64,000 nucleotides of DNA from Engraulis encrasicolus (GCF_034702125.1 NC_085865.1:25169067-25233066), one strand, 5' to 3'; shown: positions 49,761 through 62,883, counted from the stretch's first letter. Made by a program: numbers and translations. Notes: a model not told the origin generated them from the sequence alone.

Positions 49761-51165
49761 TAAGAAAGAGCTTGACAGTTGAGAAGAATACAAAGCATGA
49801 ATACAGATGTGCAGGTAACATAGTACGACAGAAAGACGTAAGACTGAGAAGAAATAGATGACGCCAAATGCTACGGAGTAGAGAATTGTGGGTAGAAGAA
49901 CATTGGGGGTGAAGGCATAATAGTGGGAGGGCATTAGGAAAAGATTTTGAGGGGATAGGCTAATGGGAGGACATTGAGAAATAGGAAGGAGGTCTAGATG
50001 GGTGGTGGTGATAAAGAGGGCTAATGTGGTCATGGAGGTCGATCTGCACAAATACAAAAGCTGATCCGGCCTCAGAGGAGCTCCCCGAAATGAGTAAATA
50101 ATGATCACATTTGCAAAAAGAGATTCCTCAACAGATCAGCGAAAGCCCATTTCATCCCACTCACCCACCCATCATCTCATCGCACCCGTCATCCTAAGCA
50201 ACTCTGCAACCCGATGACGACAATGTGCATTCTCAAGAAGCCCCGTTCTCTAATTAGTTTTCCGGGTTGCGATCAAAGACATCTGCCTCGACATGAACTT
50301 TCTAGAAGATATTCATTAGTGGAAAAAAATGCATCGCGTGGGATGTTTGTGCTCTATCATCTTTTCTCATGATGAATATACCAATTATGCGGTTACTTTG
50401 TATCCTCATTTAGGGAAAAGGCATTCTCATAAATCTGAATTAATATTTAATGGCAACATATAAGGCTTTTGCACCCTGCGGTGCACTTAAATTATAGCCA
50501 TATCCGGTTTCTCTGCTTCGCAATTACTGCTACAGGGAATTATTTTCCATTGTTTCACTGACACATTAATTGGCATTAGTGGAGTGTTTGGTCATCCCAT
50601 TTGCAAACTATCCCTTAATCGTGAACTGCACAGTAAATTTCAATTAAATTAAAATGTCAGTTCAAATCCTGGGGCTTTGGGGTTGCCACCCCCATACAAC
50701 AAGACTTCCATGAAAATTATTTTGAATACTCGTTTTAAAAGAACATTAGCATTTTGTCATCATTTACCTTTTTTGAGTCACGTGTGTTTGTACAGAATTT
50801 GTTATCATTCATTTTGTCAAAACATTAGAGTGGCATGGTATGAACATACAAGATATTTCTTACAGTCGTTTATGTCACTATATGTACACGTCTGCCCTAC
50901 ATGGTAAGACACAAGGATGATCTTGACACCAATGTCACTGATGTGCATGACAGCACGATGATACATTAATACACGCTGTACCTCCAGTGGCACGCTTTAC
51001 TACAATACTATCACATATCACAGGGTGTTTAGTCATGCACTAAGACTTGGTCATTGCCATCCTGGTAACAGCAAATTTATAACGACGTTTGGCTATACTG
51101 TTAAACTAGGCAATGCAAACACATAGACGAAAATTATATGCACATTCATGAATAGTGCTCGGAAA
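49761..51165. other. No gene; possible conserved non-coding stretch 50230-50660
   Basis: 50230-50660 lacks repeats and is rich in TAATTAG, TTCATTAG, CCAATTATGCGG, AATTAATATTTAATGG and TTAATTGGCATTAG words, a composition like homeobox-bound developmental enhancers. Conservation is untested. No coding signal in the interval. Confidence 0.4.
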
Positions 51166-51904
51166 TACTGCAACAGGCACGTGCACTCCAATACGGCAGG
51201 GGAGGCACGGCCTCACCAGCCCGAGATGATTATGATGAGATGCAGTAAATGTGAATAATAGTTACAATAACAGCTATTGTTTTCGAGCATCTGCACCATA
51301 ACTACCATTTAAGCAGTGTTTAAACTGTTTCACTCGTTTTCAGTCATTTTTGTGGCCAAAATCGTAATATTTGCCCATTGCATGTCAAATTCCTCCGAAT
51401 ACGGTGAATTTGGGGCAACTCTGAATTTGCCTCACCCCCGGATTGCGCAATCCCTCGTTAACAGGCTTGAGCGCATGCGCCATTTTGCTCGTTCTGTGAA
51501 TGCAACCTGGTAATATTGTATTAAACGTTTTTATACATTTAATAGAAGTATGTATGGTGTGCCCTCATTTCCTGATATTTTTTTTACTATTTTCTACGTG
51601 TGATTATCATTTCTTTACTCTGAACGCCCACTGAAATATACAGTGGTGAGGCCAGCAGTAGCCTGGCCGCAGACTCCTTCTGGAGTTGAGTCTTGCTGGC
51701 CAGTTACGTCATAGCGAATCTGAAATTCACAATACAGTCAGTCGGTGTTGTTGGCTAGCTTGTTCACGTTGACTGCTACAAGTGGATTTCATAACGAAAC
51801 TAAGAGCATTCTCAAAGTTGGATTTCCAAGGGGAAAATATGTGATAAAGAATGGAGGACCGACAGAGCTGAAGGGTTTGCTACTCAGGTGACCGGTCAGA
51901 ATAA

Positions 51905-52227
51905 CTACCCGATCATTTCAAAGTGAGTGGTACAACACTGCAGAAAATATTGTTGTTTCCCCTGTGTCTTGTTTGCAACCGGCGAGAATGTGTGGAAGAC
52001 CATTCGGGATTCGGGATTCGGGACTTTACGACTTAACAATTTACTAAGGACTAAGGAGCCTCACGAAACAAAAATCCTCGCGGCTACTCATATTCAATGC
52101 CAAATTGCTTTGGACGTTTGGGGGGACGTTTGGGGCTTTGGATGAACAGCACCGGCTAAAGTAACGTTAGCATGCACAACGCTAAAGTGAAGGAAAAGAG
52201 CGGCGCATGGACCTGATGCACGAGTTC
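51905..52227 (+). pseudogene. TTF-type zinc-finger part of a hAT transposase, broken
   Basis: One frame reads TRSFQSEWYN; after a frameshift near 51935-51945 the next reads CRKYCCFPCVLFATGENVW, GFGTL..NNLLR, KEPHET and THIQCQIALD. The CxxC pair, the tryptophan, HE and THIQC spacing match the N-terminal TTF zinc finger that helps hAT transposases bind DNA. The frame then stops at about 52145. A GTAAGA donor at 52228 suggests this was a spliced gene. With no downstream RNase H-like domain it cannot be active. Confidence 0.65.
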
Positions 52228-52727
52228 AGGTAAGACAAATTTCCTGTGTGTGAAGCCTGTGTTTGTGAGACCCGTGGGGAGGTAGAGAATCCGCCGTGAT
52301 TCTGTCCAGTGTGGTAGCTCTTGTGATGGGCACCGGATTCTCATGTGCCCGGTAACTGTTTGTAAAGTTGAGTACAGGGTACCGTTGAGGTAAATCAAAT
52401 ATACCCGTGTAACTACAAGACTCTGATTGAATTCCAAGGTGTAGGCATAACAGAAATGACAGTCCCAAAATATTTGGTGACCATATCGAAGCGTGTGTAT
52501 AATATCTGTTTACGTTGACATTCGCTTCCTGCCACACCTTTGTCCCACATCGCTTGCTGTAGCCTCGTACAAGTAGATGTAGGCCTATATTTGCACGAGA
52601 GTCCAGTTCGTATGACAAAAGCTATCACACCGGTTTGTTCGCCGTGGTGCTCAGTGGTCTATATGACACCATGTTTTGAATCCTGTGTGTCTTGAGCATC
52701 CGCCGTGATGCTCAGTCTACATTGCTG

Positions 52728-53430
<703 letters not shown>

Positions 53431-53621
53431 CTAATAGCATTTTCTCTGCGGAAATGCAGTAAGCTTATGTCAAAATATGTAGGCCTACCTTATGTTAAGA
53501 AAGCTGCTATGACATATGGAACTTGTCGGTAGGCCTATTTGGCAATTATTTATTTGAAAATCTGATATTGAAAAAGTTGCCTCACCAGCCATAAATCCCA
53601 GTGCACGTCACTGTACTGCAA

Positions 53622-55839
53622 ATATGTGAAAATCAAAAAAGGGTGGAATGTTTCTTAAACGGGTGTGCAGTTCACTTTTGGTGATCTTTTGCAAAGAAAC
53701 GGCATCCTGCAGTACACACCCTGTAGGGTTAGACCAGGAGCAGAACTCCATCATGATGTTTTATGTAAGCCCCGATTGTTATGGCCTGCTTTGTAAATCC
53801 TAATAGACCTACCTTGTTTGGCCAAGTGTTTTTAATCAAACAGGGCATTATAGATCATACTGTTGTAAAGCCTGAGCTATTATTTTGATGACGTCATCAG
53901 ACTTGCAATTTTTGTTTTCTTGCGCAGATTCCCGCTGCTGTATTTTGCAGTTACAAGCCTCCATTTGGCTGCCTCTGAACGGAAACAATGGAGCTCTTTT
54001 TCATGTGACTGGGGTTTTTCCAACCCCTTGGCGGCACTTAAGAGTAGCACCTATGGGCACTTCACAGCAGCCCTTCACACCTATTAATATTGCATTTACT
54101 TTGCAGCACTAGCCAGAGACACACACACACAAACGTCAGTCTGAGATGGACCAACGGCGATGCATAGTTAGCTGGGAATCTCTCACGCAGGCTGAGGGGA
54201 CTGAGGAGAGAGGGGCTATATAAATGAACCAGCCGTATTAAGCAGTAGGCCTACATCTCGCCCTTTGATCTGCCGCAGCACCTTTGGGTGTGTTAATTAG
54301 CGGCAAGCTAATGGGGCCCGTTCTAACAATAGAGGCAGACTATACCGTCGCATGTGGATGGCGAAGGAAGAAAAATTCAGGAGGAGGTTGTGTTGTGTGA
54401 AGACTTTAGCAGTAAACTGAGCCGGGGAAACATAAGGATTCCGAGTCGAGTCGAGTCGAGTCTAGTCACCCGGGCCGTGATAAAGCAAAGACGGCTAATG
54501 GCTTGTGTTTGATGTGGTATGCTATGCATGCGGCATCGCAAAAAAAAAAACTTTGATTGCATCAGTGTCAGCAAGTCTTTTCCGCAGCCTAATTTAGAAA
54601 ATGCTAAAAAGGTGGAGACAACTGTTATATCTCATCCCATTAGTAGGCCTACACTTGGATGCTACCCAGCTACACACTATTTGAGGTTATGCATGATGGA
54701 ATAGCAGTGGTTGAGGATATATTCCATCTTCACACTGGGAAGTTGATAAGGGTACATCAATTTTCAGTACATGTCAGCAAGGCTTTGTCTGGGTGTTCTG
54801 TCAAAACATGAGTTATCCAAGTAAAATTATGCCAAACATATACCTATACTGTATGTAGCACCGTGTCTAGTGTGTCTATTCCTGCATGAATATGAACCAT
54901 AAGAAATGAAAAGTACATACTGAAAGAATGAATATATCAAAGTTGTTTCTTTCTTTGGAAAATTATGGAAAATATTGAGGACCTTTTAAAATTGAACACT
55001 TTAGAGTTCATATTTAAAATCAGATGTTCAATTATTAGTAATTTTGAATGAAAGATAACACATTTCCAACCACAGGATGCATGTTTGTATTGATGTGCTG
55101 AATTTCCTTCACCATTGTATTTGCCATGCCAATAAAAATGTTATTAATAACCCCGTTCACGCTTTTTTCACAATATTGAGTTGGTCCAAATTGCTGACTG
55201 TGAGAGTGGTGTTGGAGTGGATAACACTGTTCTACCCTATCACCCGAAGCACAGTGCCTCACTGTATGTTTTCGAAAAAAAAATCAATACATTTTTTTCC
55301 TCGTCTCGTGTCAGCCTTAATGAGATCTGTGGAAAGACGTTCTTGCTGTAAAGGCCCTTCCTGTAATCGCATGAAAAATTCTGCAAGTCTTCTAAAGCAT
55401 CTGTGTTTATTATTATTGACAGGCTATGAAGAATGAAGCCTGCTCGCTGCCAGGAGATTACAGTTGTTAAGCCTCTCAAATAAGACTTGTCAAAACATCT
55501 GCCAACTTTTGACAAGTTTTTATTTTACTTATTTTCTGTCCGAGTATTTCAGCTCAAATTCTTTTTCAAGTTGTTCCTCACTTATGCTCTTAAGGTAATT
55601 CTCTCGGCATGCACTGCAGTTGGTTATAATTTGAAGTCATAGATGAATGGACTTCTGCGTCATATAAACAGTGAAATTATACATGTAGTACTGCGTGTCT
55701 GTAAGGCGAATTTACATATTTCCAAATCAGTTCCTCAGAGGTTTATTACACAAAAGGTCTGTAGTCTATTTGTGCTCACTTCTAAAGAACATGCCAGAAG
55801 ACATGGCACTCCAATGTTCTTTTTCGTAAGACTCGGTCA
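53622..55839. other. No gene recognised
   Basis: Unique-looking AT-rich sequence. Small features: GTAGGCCTA words, a CGAGT tandem at about 54440-54462, an A run at 54540-54550. No open frame has a recognisable domain. Confidence 0.45.
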
Positions 55840-55894
55840 CCATCTCTATGGGAGAAGCTCATTGACTGTCAATTAGCTTCTCCCATAGAGATGG
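55840..55894. other. Near-perfect 55-nt hairpin
   Basis: CCATCTCTATGGGAGAAGCT (55840-55859) is exactly complementary to AGCTTCTCCCATAGAGATGG (55875-55894). Inside, ATTGAC and GTCAAT pair around a single T, with one C/T mismatch between the two stems. The arm is therefore 27 positions with 26 paired. No flanking duplication was found. It could be a minimal palindrome, a foldback relic or a small-RNA precursor. Confidence 0.85.
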
Positions 55895-56560
55895 CTCCCT
55901 CATCTCACTCAAAGAACTGGGGACATATTCATGTCCTATTGTTTTGTAACTGATGACCAAGTGTTGTGTCAATTACTACACTGTATATTGGAGTGTGGGG
56001 GGCACCGGCACCCTGCCCTCACAGAGTAAAAGAATTGCAGTGTTAAGTCAACACATGGATGATTGAACATGTTCTAGTGTGTCTTTGGTCCCAGAGTACT
56101 CTCGAAGTCTTGAATTAACACAACATTTCTACTGTGCATGCCCAGAACAGAAATTCAAAATTTCCCAAAAACCTTGGCAACATTCTTTCACCATTTCAGG
56201 GATGACGGCATAATGTATTTTCCCATAAGCCATGACCCAGCTTTTGCTGTGTCTGTTCCCATTTTATAACTATGTGGTATGATTTGCCCAAGATGCTCTT
56301 GAAGTGGAAAAAGAAATTCAGAAAGAACCTTGGCATACCTTGACCTTTCTAAAAAAAAAAGCATGCCTAGCGTACAAGGCATAGCCTACACACTGCACTC
56401 ATGCAGCCACTGGAAAACCATGAAAAAAGGCTGCAGTCACTACTTGGGTGGGGGGAAGAAAGAGGCAAACCTCTTAATAGGGGCTTCATGGTTTTAGTCA
56501 GTAAACCACATGCTTGAAACACAATCCTTGTTTATGGGCCACAACTAGAATGTAATGACA
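55895..56560. other. No feature recognised
   Basis: No coding or repeat signal; an A run lies near 56351-56360. Confidence 0.45.
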
Positions 56561-56567
56561 TATCCAA

Positions 56568-57186
56568 CAACATGATCTCCAAAAATTCCGTGCTCCTGGA
56601 CACGGAATTGTTTTCCGTGCTCCTGGACACGGAATTGTTTTCCGTGATGGACATAGAGAAGTGCTCTCTCTATAGGCTACTCCCACAGCTCTATGTTTCC
56701 TCCTATGTTTTCTCAGGATTTTTCTTATTTCAAATATTTTTTCTCAAAAAAAACATTTCCTACTGACAGGTTAAGTTTAGGGATTGTTTTGGTCTGGGCA
56801 GAGCTAGTTTTCTTTCATTCATTATATGAATTTGATAGCCTAGCAACCAACTGGAAAAGGTATTTCTCAAAAATATGTCTTTAATGACAGGTTAAGGTTA
56901 GGGAATGTTTTGGTCAGGGCACAACTTAAATTGCTATAGCATTATTTTGTTTAGGATTAGCATTTGGTATGTATTTTCTAATGATAGAGTTACACAGTGC
57001 TGTGGTAATAGCCTATAGAAAGCACTTCTGTGTGTCCATCACGGAAAACAATTCCGTGTCCAGGAGCACTGAAAACAATTCCGTGTCCAGGAGCACGGAA
57101 TTTTGGCAAAATCCGTACTCCTGGACACGGATTTCGTGTCCTTAACATCCGTGTCCAGGAGCACAGAATTTTTGGAGATCAGGCTG
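56568..57186. mobile_element. Foldback element built from CCGTGCTCCTGGACACGG hairpins
   Basis: The left end CAACATGATCTCCAAAAATT and right end AATTTTTGGAGATCAGGCTG are inverted. The flanks repeat TATCCAA (56561-56567 and 57187-57193), a 7-bp or mutated 8-bp duplication. Arms contain two (left) and four (right) copies of a GTGCTCCTGGACACGGA unit that is itself a hairpin. Inside, a 120-bp direct repeat starts at TGACAGGTTAAG (about 56764 and 56886). No coding capacity. Confidence 0.8.
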
Positions 57187-57193
57187 TATCCAA

Positions 57194-57787
57194 TGATGGA
57201 TGACAAAGCTAAGCAGAAACATGTATGCCAGGAGTTGAGTTGAATTTGGGTTTGACAGGTGTTTTAGGAGTTTTTAAGTACAAGGGAAGGGCCTAGGCAC
57301 TATTGAATCTCCAGCGTGTTGTCTTCTTTGAACGCTCTGAGTGAAAAGGCTGCATCCGTTAATTTGCGACAGAATCGAGATTAATGCCACACCAAACGTG
57401 CTGCAAGTTGTGTGACAAATACAGCAGTGCCTCGCTATTAACGTGAAAAAAGTTTCTGAAGAAGATGCTGTTTTGTTTCCTCTCCCGACAGCTATTCCCT
57501 GGTGTGTATAAGCTGCACGTTGGCTCTGAGCGATTAGCAGTAAAGAGTATGCTAATGCTCAGCCCTTGCAGCAATTACACAGGAGGACACTCCCTTCAGT
57601 TCTTCGGAGGAAGCAATTATAGATTGAAGAACTCTTGGCATTTGAAGGACATTGAGAGGCCATTTTAATTCTTAGCTGAAACCAAGTGACATCACACTCT
57701 CCCCCTTTTTTCTTCAATTATTTATCTAGGTGACAAATACTCTTCTGCTTAAAAAATGGGCTGTCCACTCATAGTGATTAGTGAAAC
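57194..57787. other. No gene; possible conserved non-coding stretch 57310-57660
   Basis: Repeat-free sequence with CATCCGTTAATTTGCGACAG, GAGATTAATGCC, CGCTATTAACGTG and GCAGTAAAGAGTATGC words. Candidate only. Confidence 0.35.
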
Positions 57788-58395
57788 TTAACCCTCCTGT
57801 TATCCTCAGATTTAGGTTACATCTGTGATCCTTGGGGTCATTTTGACCCCAGCCACTTAAATGTCTACAAAATCAGTAGAAGCAAAAACGTTTGCACCGG
57901 TGTATACCTCAGATATTTAATGTTGCTCAGTTGGACATAAAAAAGCCCTTTAGATAAGTCCTAGCACCCCCACACACAGCCTACACACCAAAAATACTAA
58001 TCCTTGACTAGGAGAAAATGTGTGACAACTGCCCAAAAGTTGCCTAGAATTAGTTTTGGCCCTTGTCCACATCATACATATTGTTAGTTATTAGAGCCCT
58101 AAATAAAGCAAAATGTTCTGTTCTAATTAACAAATGTTCATGTATTTGACATAATCAAGACAGATTGGAACATGTATAAGCAAAATATGGATGTTCCATT
58201 TATGTTTAATACACGTAAAATAATTTGGGGCCAAATTGACCCCCAAGGAACACAGATGTAACCAAAATGTGTACAGCACTTAGGGGGAAAAAAATTGTAG
58301 AAATTTTACTTTTTTCACATTGACCCCATATATTTAAGAAAAGTCATCAAATATGAAGCCAAAGAATTATGTACTTCATGTTTTTTTTCAGACTT

Positions 58396-59293
58396 TAAAG
58401 GGACACTGTGTGAGATTTTTAGTTGTTTATTTCCAGAATTCATGCTGCCCATTCACTAATGTTACCTTTTTCATGAGTACTTAACACCACCATCAAACTA
58501 GACTGCCTGTGCAGTCGCCTTCGACTGCTTAAGGTAGGCCTATATCCCGACCCCGAAACGCGACGCTTCCAGTCCCCCATCATTCCTACCACTCCCGTCC
58601 ACCATTTCGTAAACGTAGGCGTGACATGACGTGCATAGGCTTAAAACCAAACAACTACTGTGAAAATGAAGCAAAAAATGGTAATACTGTTTTAATGGTT
58701 CAGTGGATCTACCACATTAGGTACAGTGTAATAACCAGTGCAACAACATTTAATGCCATGAAATACCAGTGTAATACAAGTGTTGGCCTCCAAACTCGAA
58801 TAAGTTCATGAACCTACCCTAGAGCATTAACACACCAAATCTGGGAGAAATCCATCCACCCAGTCAGAAGTTATGGGCCAAACAAAAATTCGCCCATCTT
58901 GAATTCAGCCATCTTGAAAGTGTTGACCTCCAAACTCGAATCAGTTCATGAACCTGCCCTAGAGCATTCACCCAAAAAATCTGGGACAAATCCAAACATC
59001 CGTTCAAAAGTTATCGCGTTAACACGAAAGACCTTACGCGGCGGCGGCGCACGCAAAACCATTACATCCCCGACGCTCCGCGTTAAGGGGATATAATTCT
59101 AAGTATTCATTATGACTGGACAAATTGCACTTTTCATACATTTTTTGCTGCAAAAATGACTGTACTTGGACCAAAGTTGAAAATATTTGATTATTAGTTA
59201 TTAAACTTTCATGTAAAGATCAACTTTGGCAATAGGCAGCCCAGTTTCAATGAGTAGCATAGTTGCAGTACATTTTTTGACCATTTCCCTTTA
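58396..59293 (+). mobile_element. MITE nested in the piggyBac-like element, itself interrupted
   Basis: Begins TAAAGGGACACTGTGTGAGA and ends CCATTTCCCTTTA, an imperfect inverted pair (TAAAGGGA/TCCCTTTA). The 5' part aligns with the minus-strand partial copy at 35803-35914. The right part (ATTCTAAGTATTCATTATGA, AGGCAGCCCAGTTTCAATGA) is a sequence I recognise as the usual second half of this fish MITE, so 58498-59093 is foreign. Confidence 0.75.
58498..59093 (+). mobile_element. Third-level insertion, probable retroelement 3' fragment
   Basis: Interrupts the MITE. It contains two direct units of about 140 bp (about 58780 and 58920) sharing CCTCCAAACTCGAAT, AGTTCATGAACCT and CCCTAGAGCATT. Its last part is CpG-rich, ACGCGGCGGCGGCGCACGCA, then GCGTTAAGGGGATATAATT. 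This resembles 3' ends of a fish non-LTR element, from memory only. Confidence 0.55.
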
Positions 59294-59340
59294 AACATTG
59301 AATGGGGTCAAATAGACCCCAAGGATAACAGGAGGGTTAA

Positions 59341-60642
59341 GTGAGATCAATGGATTTTGCATTGCTGTTACCAGTGGTGTTCATTTACAGACTTGTTGGC
59401 AGTACAAGCATTACGTTTGCAAAAAGAAACCAAACCAAACCAAACAAATCAAATAAATAAATAAATTAACTCTGTGCACAGTCTGTAATAAATGTCTAAG
59501 TCTAACTTGAGGTTACACTTACAAATCCCGCTAGACCCAGTCTCAAACCTGGAACCTCTCGTGCACAATAAGCTGAAAGTCTTCTTGTTATAAGTTGACG
59601 TATCTACGTATATGAGATTATTAACGTTCCACGCCGAGTTCCTCTTCCGTTATCCTCATCCTCATGAACCTCACTGCCAGCTGGGTCAAGGCACCAGTGT
59701 AAGCTAAGGGCATCCTGCCTCAAACCCTGTCTGGAACCCACAGTCTCTAGGGTAGGAGGCAGACCATGTCAAAAAAATCCAGACTTGCAGCAAGAGACGA
59801 TTGATAACGTAGAGACAATTCGTAAGAAGATTCTTCCTGGAGCCACATGATGAAAGGCTCTGAACAGTAGTCCTACGGCAGCCATGCCCCTTTAGGAGAG
59901 GAGGCTAAGAGAATGAATGGAGTTCAATAGGAAAGTATGACAGGAGAATGGTGTTGATCCCACTTCGTTGCATTGGTGATACGTGCTAGAACTTATCCTT
60001 TTGAAATATACCATATTTAAAATCTTTGTTGCAGCTATGCCAGTAACATATATAGCCTATATACTGTATATATATAAATATGTTCTGTGCCGAGCTTTGT
60101 AGGGTAGTTGTTACATTAGGTATCATTCAGCATTCTTTTAGCCAATCCAAAGAGGCCTACCAAACTTACAAGGCAGTACAGGAAGTTCTGGTTATATATA
60201 AGTTCTTTGCTTTGTTTGTTGATGGTTTCCCCCAGTAACTTAAAAAAAAAATTGGGTGTCAGTCGACCGAAGACAAATGGTGGGTAAAAGTTTCTTTATT
60301 TGTTAGCCTTTGTTTGTTTGCAGTGTTGTGTTGTGTTGTGTAATATCAAAACCCACCATGAACGTAAGGGGGAAAAAAGAAAGTTGAGATTTTATTGATG
60401 GATTGTTCAAGACATTTTTGTCCTTGAGGCACTTTATGCACAAACTCACTTGTCCTGTTTCGCTGGAGACAACAACTTTTTTTTATCAGTTTTTCAATCT
60501 CTTCGGTGATTGCTTGTAACAGTTGCAAAAAGGGATCTGTTGGGCTGAAATGAAGCTTTGTCTTGGAGGGAATCGATACCTTTGGCGTCCTTAAAATGAA
60601 CAGTCTCCTGAGGCTCTCCCTAGCGTATAGCGAATATACAGA
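59341..60642. other. No gene recognised
   Basis: CAAACCAAACCAAA and AAATAAATAAAT runs near 59430-59468. TATATAT runs occur near 60045-60080. No domain in the open frames. Confidence 0.45.
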
Positions 60643-60833
60643 CAGGTCTGAACTGGCCATCTGGCATAGCGGGCATTTTCCGTTGGGCCCTGCACCCTCG
60701 TGGGCCCCTTTTCAGAAATGCAAATAAAAAAATAAAAATAAAAATAGGGGCCCACAAGGGTGCGGGGCCCACAGGTGAGTGGACCCTTAAGCCAAAAGTG
60801 CCCGGGCCCTATTTCTCACCCAGTCCAGCCCTG
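60643..60833 (+). mobile_element. MITE of family B, copy 2
   Basis: CAGGTCTGAACTGGCCATCT, GGCATAGCGGGCATTT, ACCCTCGTGGGCCCC, AGTGCCCGGGCCC and terminal CCCAGTCCAGCCCTG match the copy at 7961. Flanking 8-mers agree poorly. It lacks the 8056-8217 insertion, giving the pre-insertion structure. Confidence 0.8.
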
Positions 60834-61262
<429 letters not shown>

Positions 61263-61339
61263 GTCAGTATGACAGGGCAAGACAGGCTAAGTTAACACAC
61301 AACGTTTCATAGAGAGAGTGCCAGAGATAGTGATGCTAT

Positions 61340-61457
61340 GTCTCAGATGGTGCACTCGTGCACTTCAGGCACTATGTTTTAGTGTGTAATGAATACACTA
61401 TACAGGATATGCACTAAAACATGAACACTGAAGTGCACAGGTGCACCATTTGAGATC
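61340..61457. mobile_element. Short foldback MITE, about 118 bp
   Basis: TCTCAGATGGTGCACTCGTG and CACTTCAG..ACTATGTTTTAGTG are mirrored by CACTAAAACATGAACACTGA and AGTGCACAGGTGCACCATTT..GAGA. Arms of about 48 bp surround about 20 bp. No clear target duplication. Confidence 0.7.
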
Positions 61458-61686
61458 CAACATGAGAGTTCTGCTCACAGAATGGAGAGCAGCTAGCAAG
61501 ACAGTGAGTTCTGCACAGACTGGAGAATGAGAGAGAATGGAGAGAGATACATGACTGAGGCGGGAAGAGCAGAGTTTGTTCAGCTGCCATGTTCTCTCTT
61601 TATGCCTCTCTTCATGCCTCCGCCTCCTGTGAGCTGATTACTGCTTGCTGCTCGGCCTTCAGACTCTGATTCAACACCAATGTAGT

Positions 61687-61846
61687 CAGGGGTGCCGACA
61701 GGGGGAGACAAAGGGGACAGGTGTCCCAGGGCCCAGGGAGAGGGGGGGGGGGGGCTGGTTCCTCATTACATTGTATCGATGGGGCTGGGGGGGGGGCCTT
61801 TCAGAAGACTTTGTCCTGGGCCCAGCCAAAGCTGTCAGCGCCCCTG
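61687..61846 (+). mobile_element. MITE of family A, copy 4 (best-preserved), 160 bp
   Basis: Perfect 8-bp duplications AATGTAGT (61679-61686 and 61847-61854). Ends CAGGGGTGCCGACAG and CTGTCAGCGCCCCTG form a 15-bp inverted repeat with two mismatches. Interior: ACAAAGGGGACAGGTGTCCC, AGGGCCCAGGGAG, TTTCAGAAGACTTTGTCCTG. This copy defines the family; the others are at 12223, 17190 and 30846. Confidence 0.9.
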
Positions 61847-61886
61847 AATGTAGTGCTCTGTACCATGGCGCAGCAGCAGCACACAG

Positions 61887-62067
61887 TCAGGCAGGCAGAC
61901 AAGCAGACAGACAGACAGACAGGCAGGCAGGCAGACAGACAGACAGACAGACAGGCAGGCAAGCAGACAGACAGACAGACAGACAGGCAGGCAGGCAAGC
62001 AGACAGACAGACAGACAGGCAGGCAGGCAGGCAGGCAGGCAAGCAGACAGAGAGGCAGGCAGGCAGG

Positions 62068-62098
<31 letters not shown>

Positions 62099-62108
62099 GC
62101 AGGCAGGC
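61887..62108 (+). repeat. (CAGG/CAGA)n tetranucleotide array
   Basis: About 55 tetramers mixing CAGG, CAGA and CAAG in short blocks. Confidence 0.96.
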
Positions 62109-62883
62109 TGATGGGCGCCCTGTGTCAGAAGGATGAGGCATGGTGGAGATGATCTCTTTATGCAACACTGTTCGGTAGGTGTTGAGATGCATCCCAAATT
62201 AAGTCTTTCACTTAGTTTACTTTTCTGCATCGCCTGCGTCTTGTTGTGCTGTGATGCAGCTCATTTGAATATGGAAAGGGGCTTCGTTAGACAGGGGTGG
62301 CTGGTGACACCAAACACCTTAAAAAAATAAATAAAAATGAATTTGTTAGCAGTAATGAGGGCAGATCTGACACGATTTTGATGCCGGTATGATAATTTCG
62401 CTAAATCTGGTCGGGCTCCGATGATTAAGCGCAATGATTTTTCTATGCTTATTTAATCAGGTTTGTGTAAGACAGGAAAAAAATATTATCCGTAATTACA
62501 TTTGTCATTAATTTGGATGATTGCCATCAGTTTCCTGAATGCATTTCTAATATTATAATTCTGTGCTCTTCAGTGTATTTTATTAGATATATGTTGGCTT
62601 AGTTAGTTTTCCGTAAGAAAAAAAAGCACCTTGCATACATAAAGAGGGATGTGTTGTTTTGTGTACAAATGCCCAGCTAATGCCACAGCGTTTGCTATCT
62701 CTTTTTAAGTGGGGTAAACTAATGAGATCTTGTGGCTTGGCCTTGCCATAGCACGTCATGCTATACAGCGTAATTGCTCCACTCTCCGAGCTTCATTTAT
62801 CACTGCGGGTCAAAGACGAAACCATTCGTTTGAGCCTGCACTGCACTGCACTGCACTGCACTCCGTTGCTCTTGGTCTGTTGT
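62109..62883. other. No gene; possible conserved stretch 62345-62560
   Basis: 62345-62560 is repeat-free with GATGATTAAGCGCAATGATT, CTTATTTAATCAG and CCGTAATTACATTTGTCATT words. A (CTGCA)n run of about five units lies at 62837-62862. No exon signal. Confidence 0.4.

Larger units (their letters stand above)
57792..59336. mobile_element. piggyBac-like element with TTAA target, carrying nested insertions
   Basis: TTAA flanks both ends (57788-57791 and 59337-59340). Termini CCCTCCTGTTATCC and GGATAACAGGAGGG are perfect inverted repeats. GGGGTCATTTTGACCCC and GGGGTCAAATAGACCCC palindromes lie next to each end, and TTGACCCC recurs inside. CCC-type ends with TTAA are typical of piggyBac. No transposase is seen; much of the interior is the MITE at 58396-59293. 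Confidence 0.85.

Noticed and set aside
54435..54470. CGAGT tandem as a regulatory array
   Set aside because: Only four short units; indistinguishable from slippage.
61801..62230. Cysteine/leucine-rich frames over the CAGG/CAGA array
   Set aside because: Tetranucleotide repeat translated in six frames; no signal for a gene.
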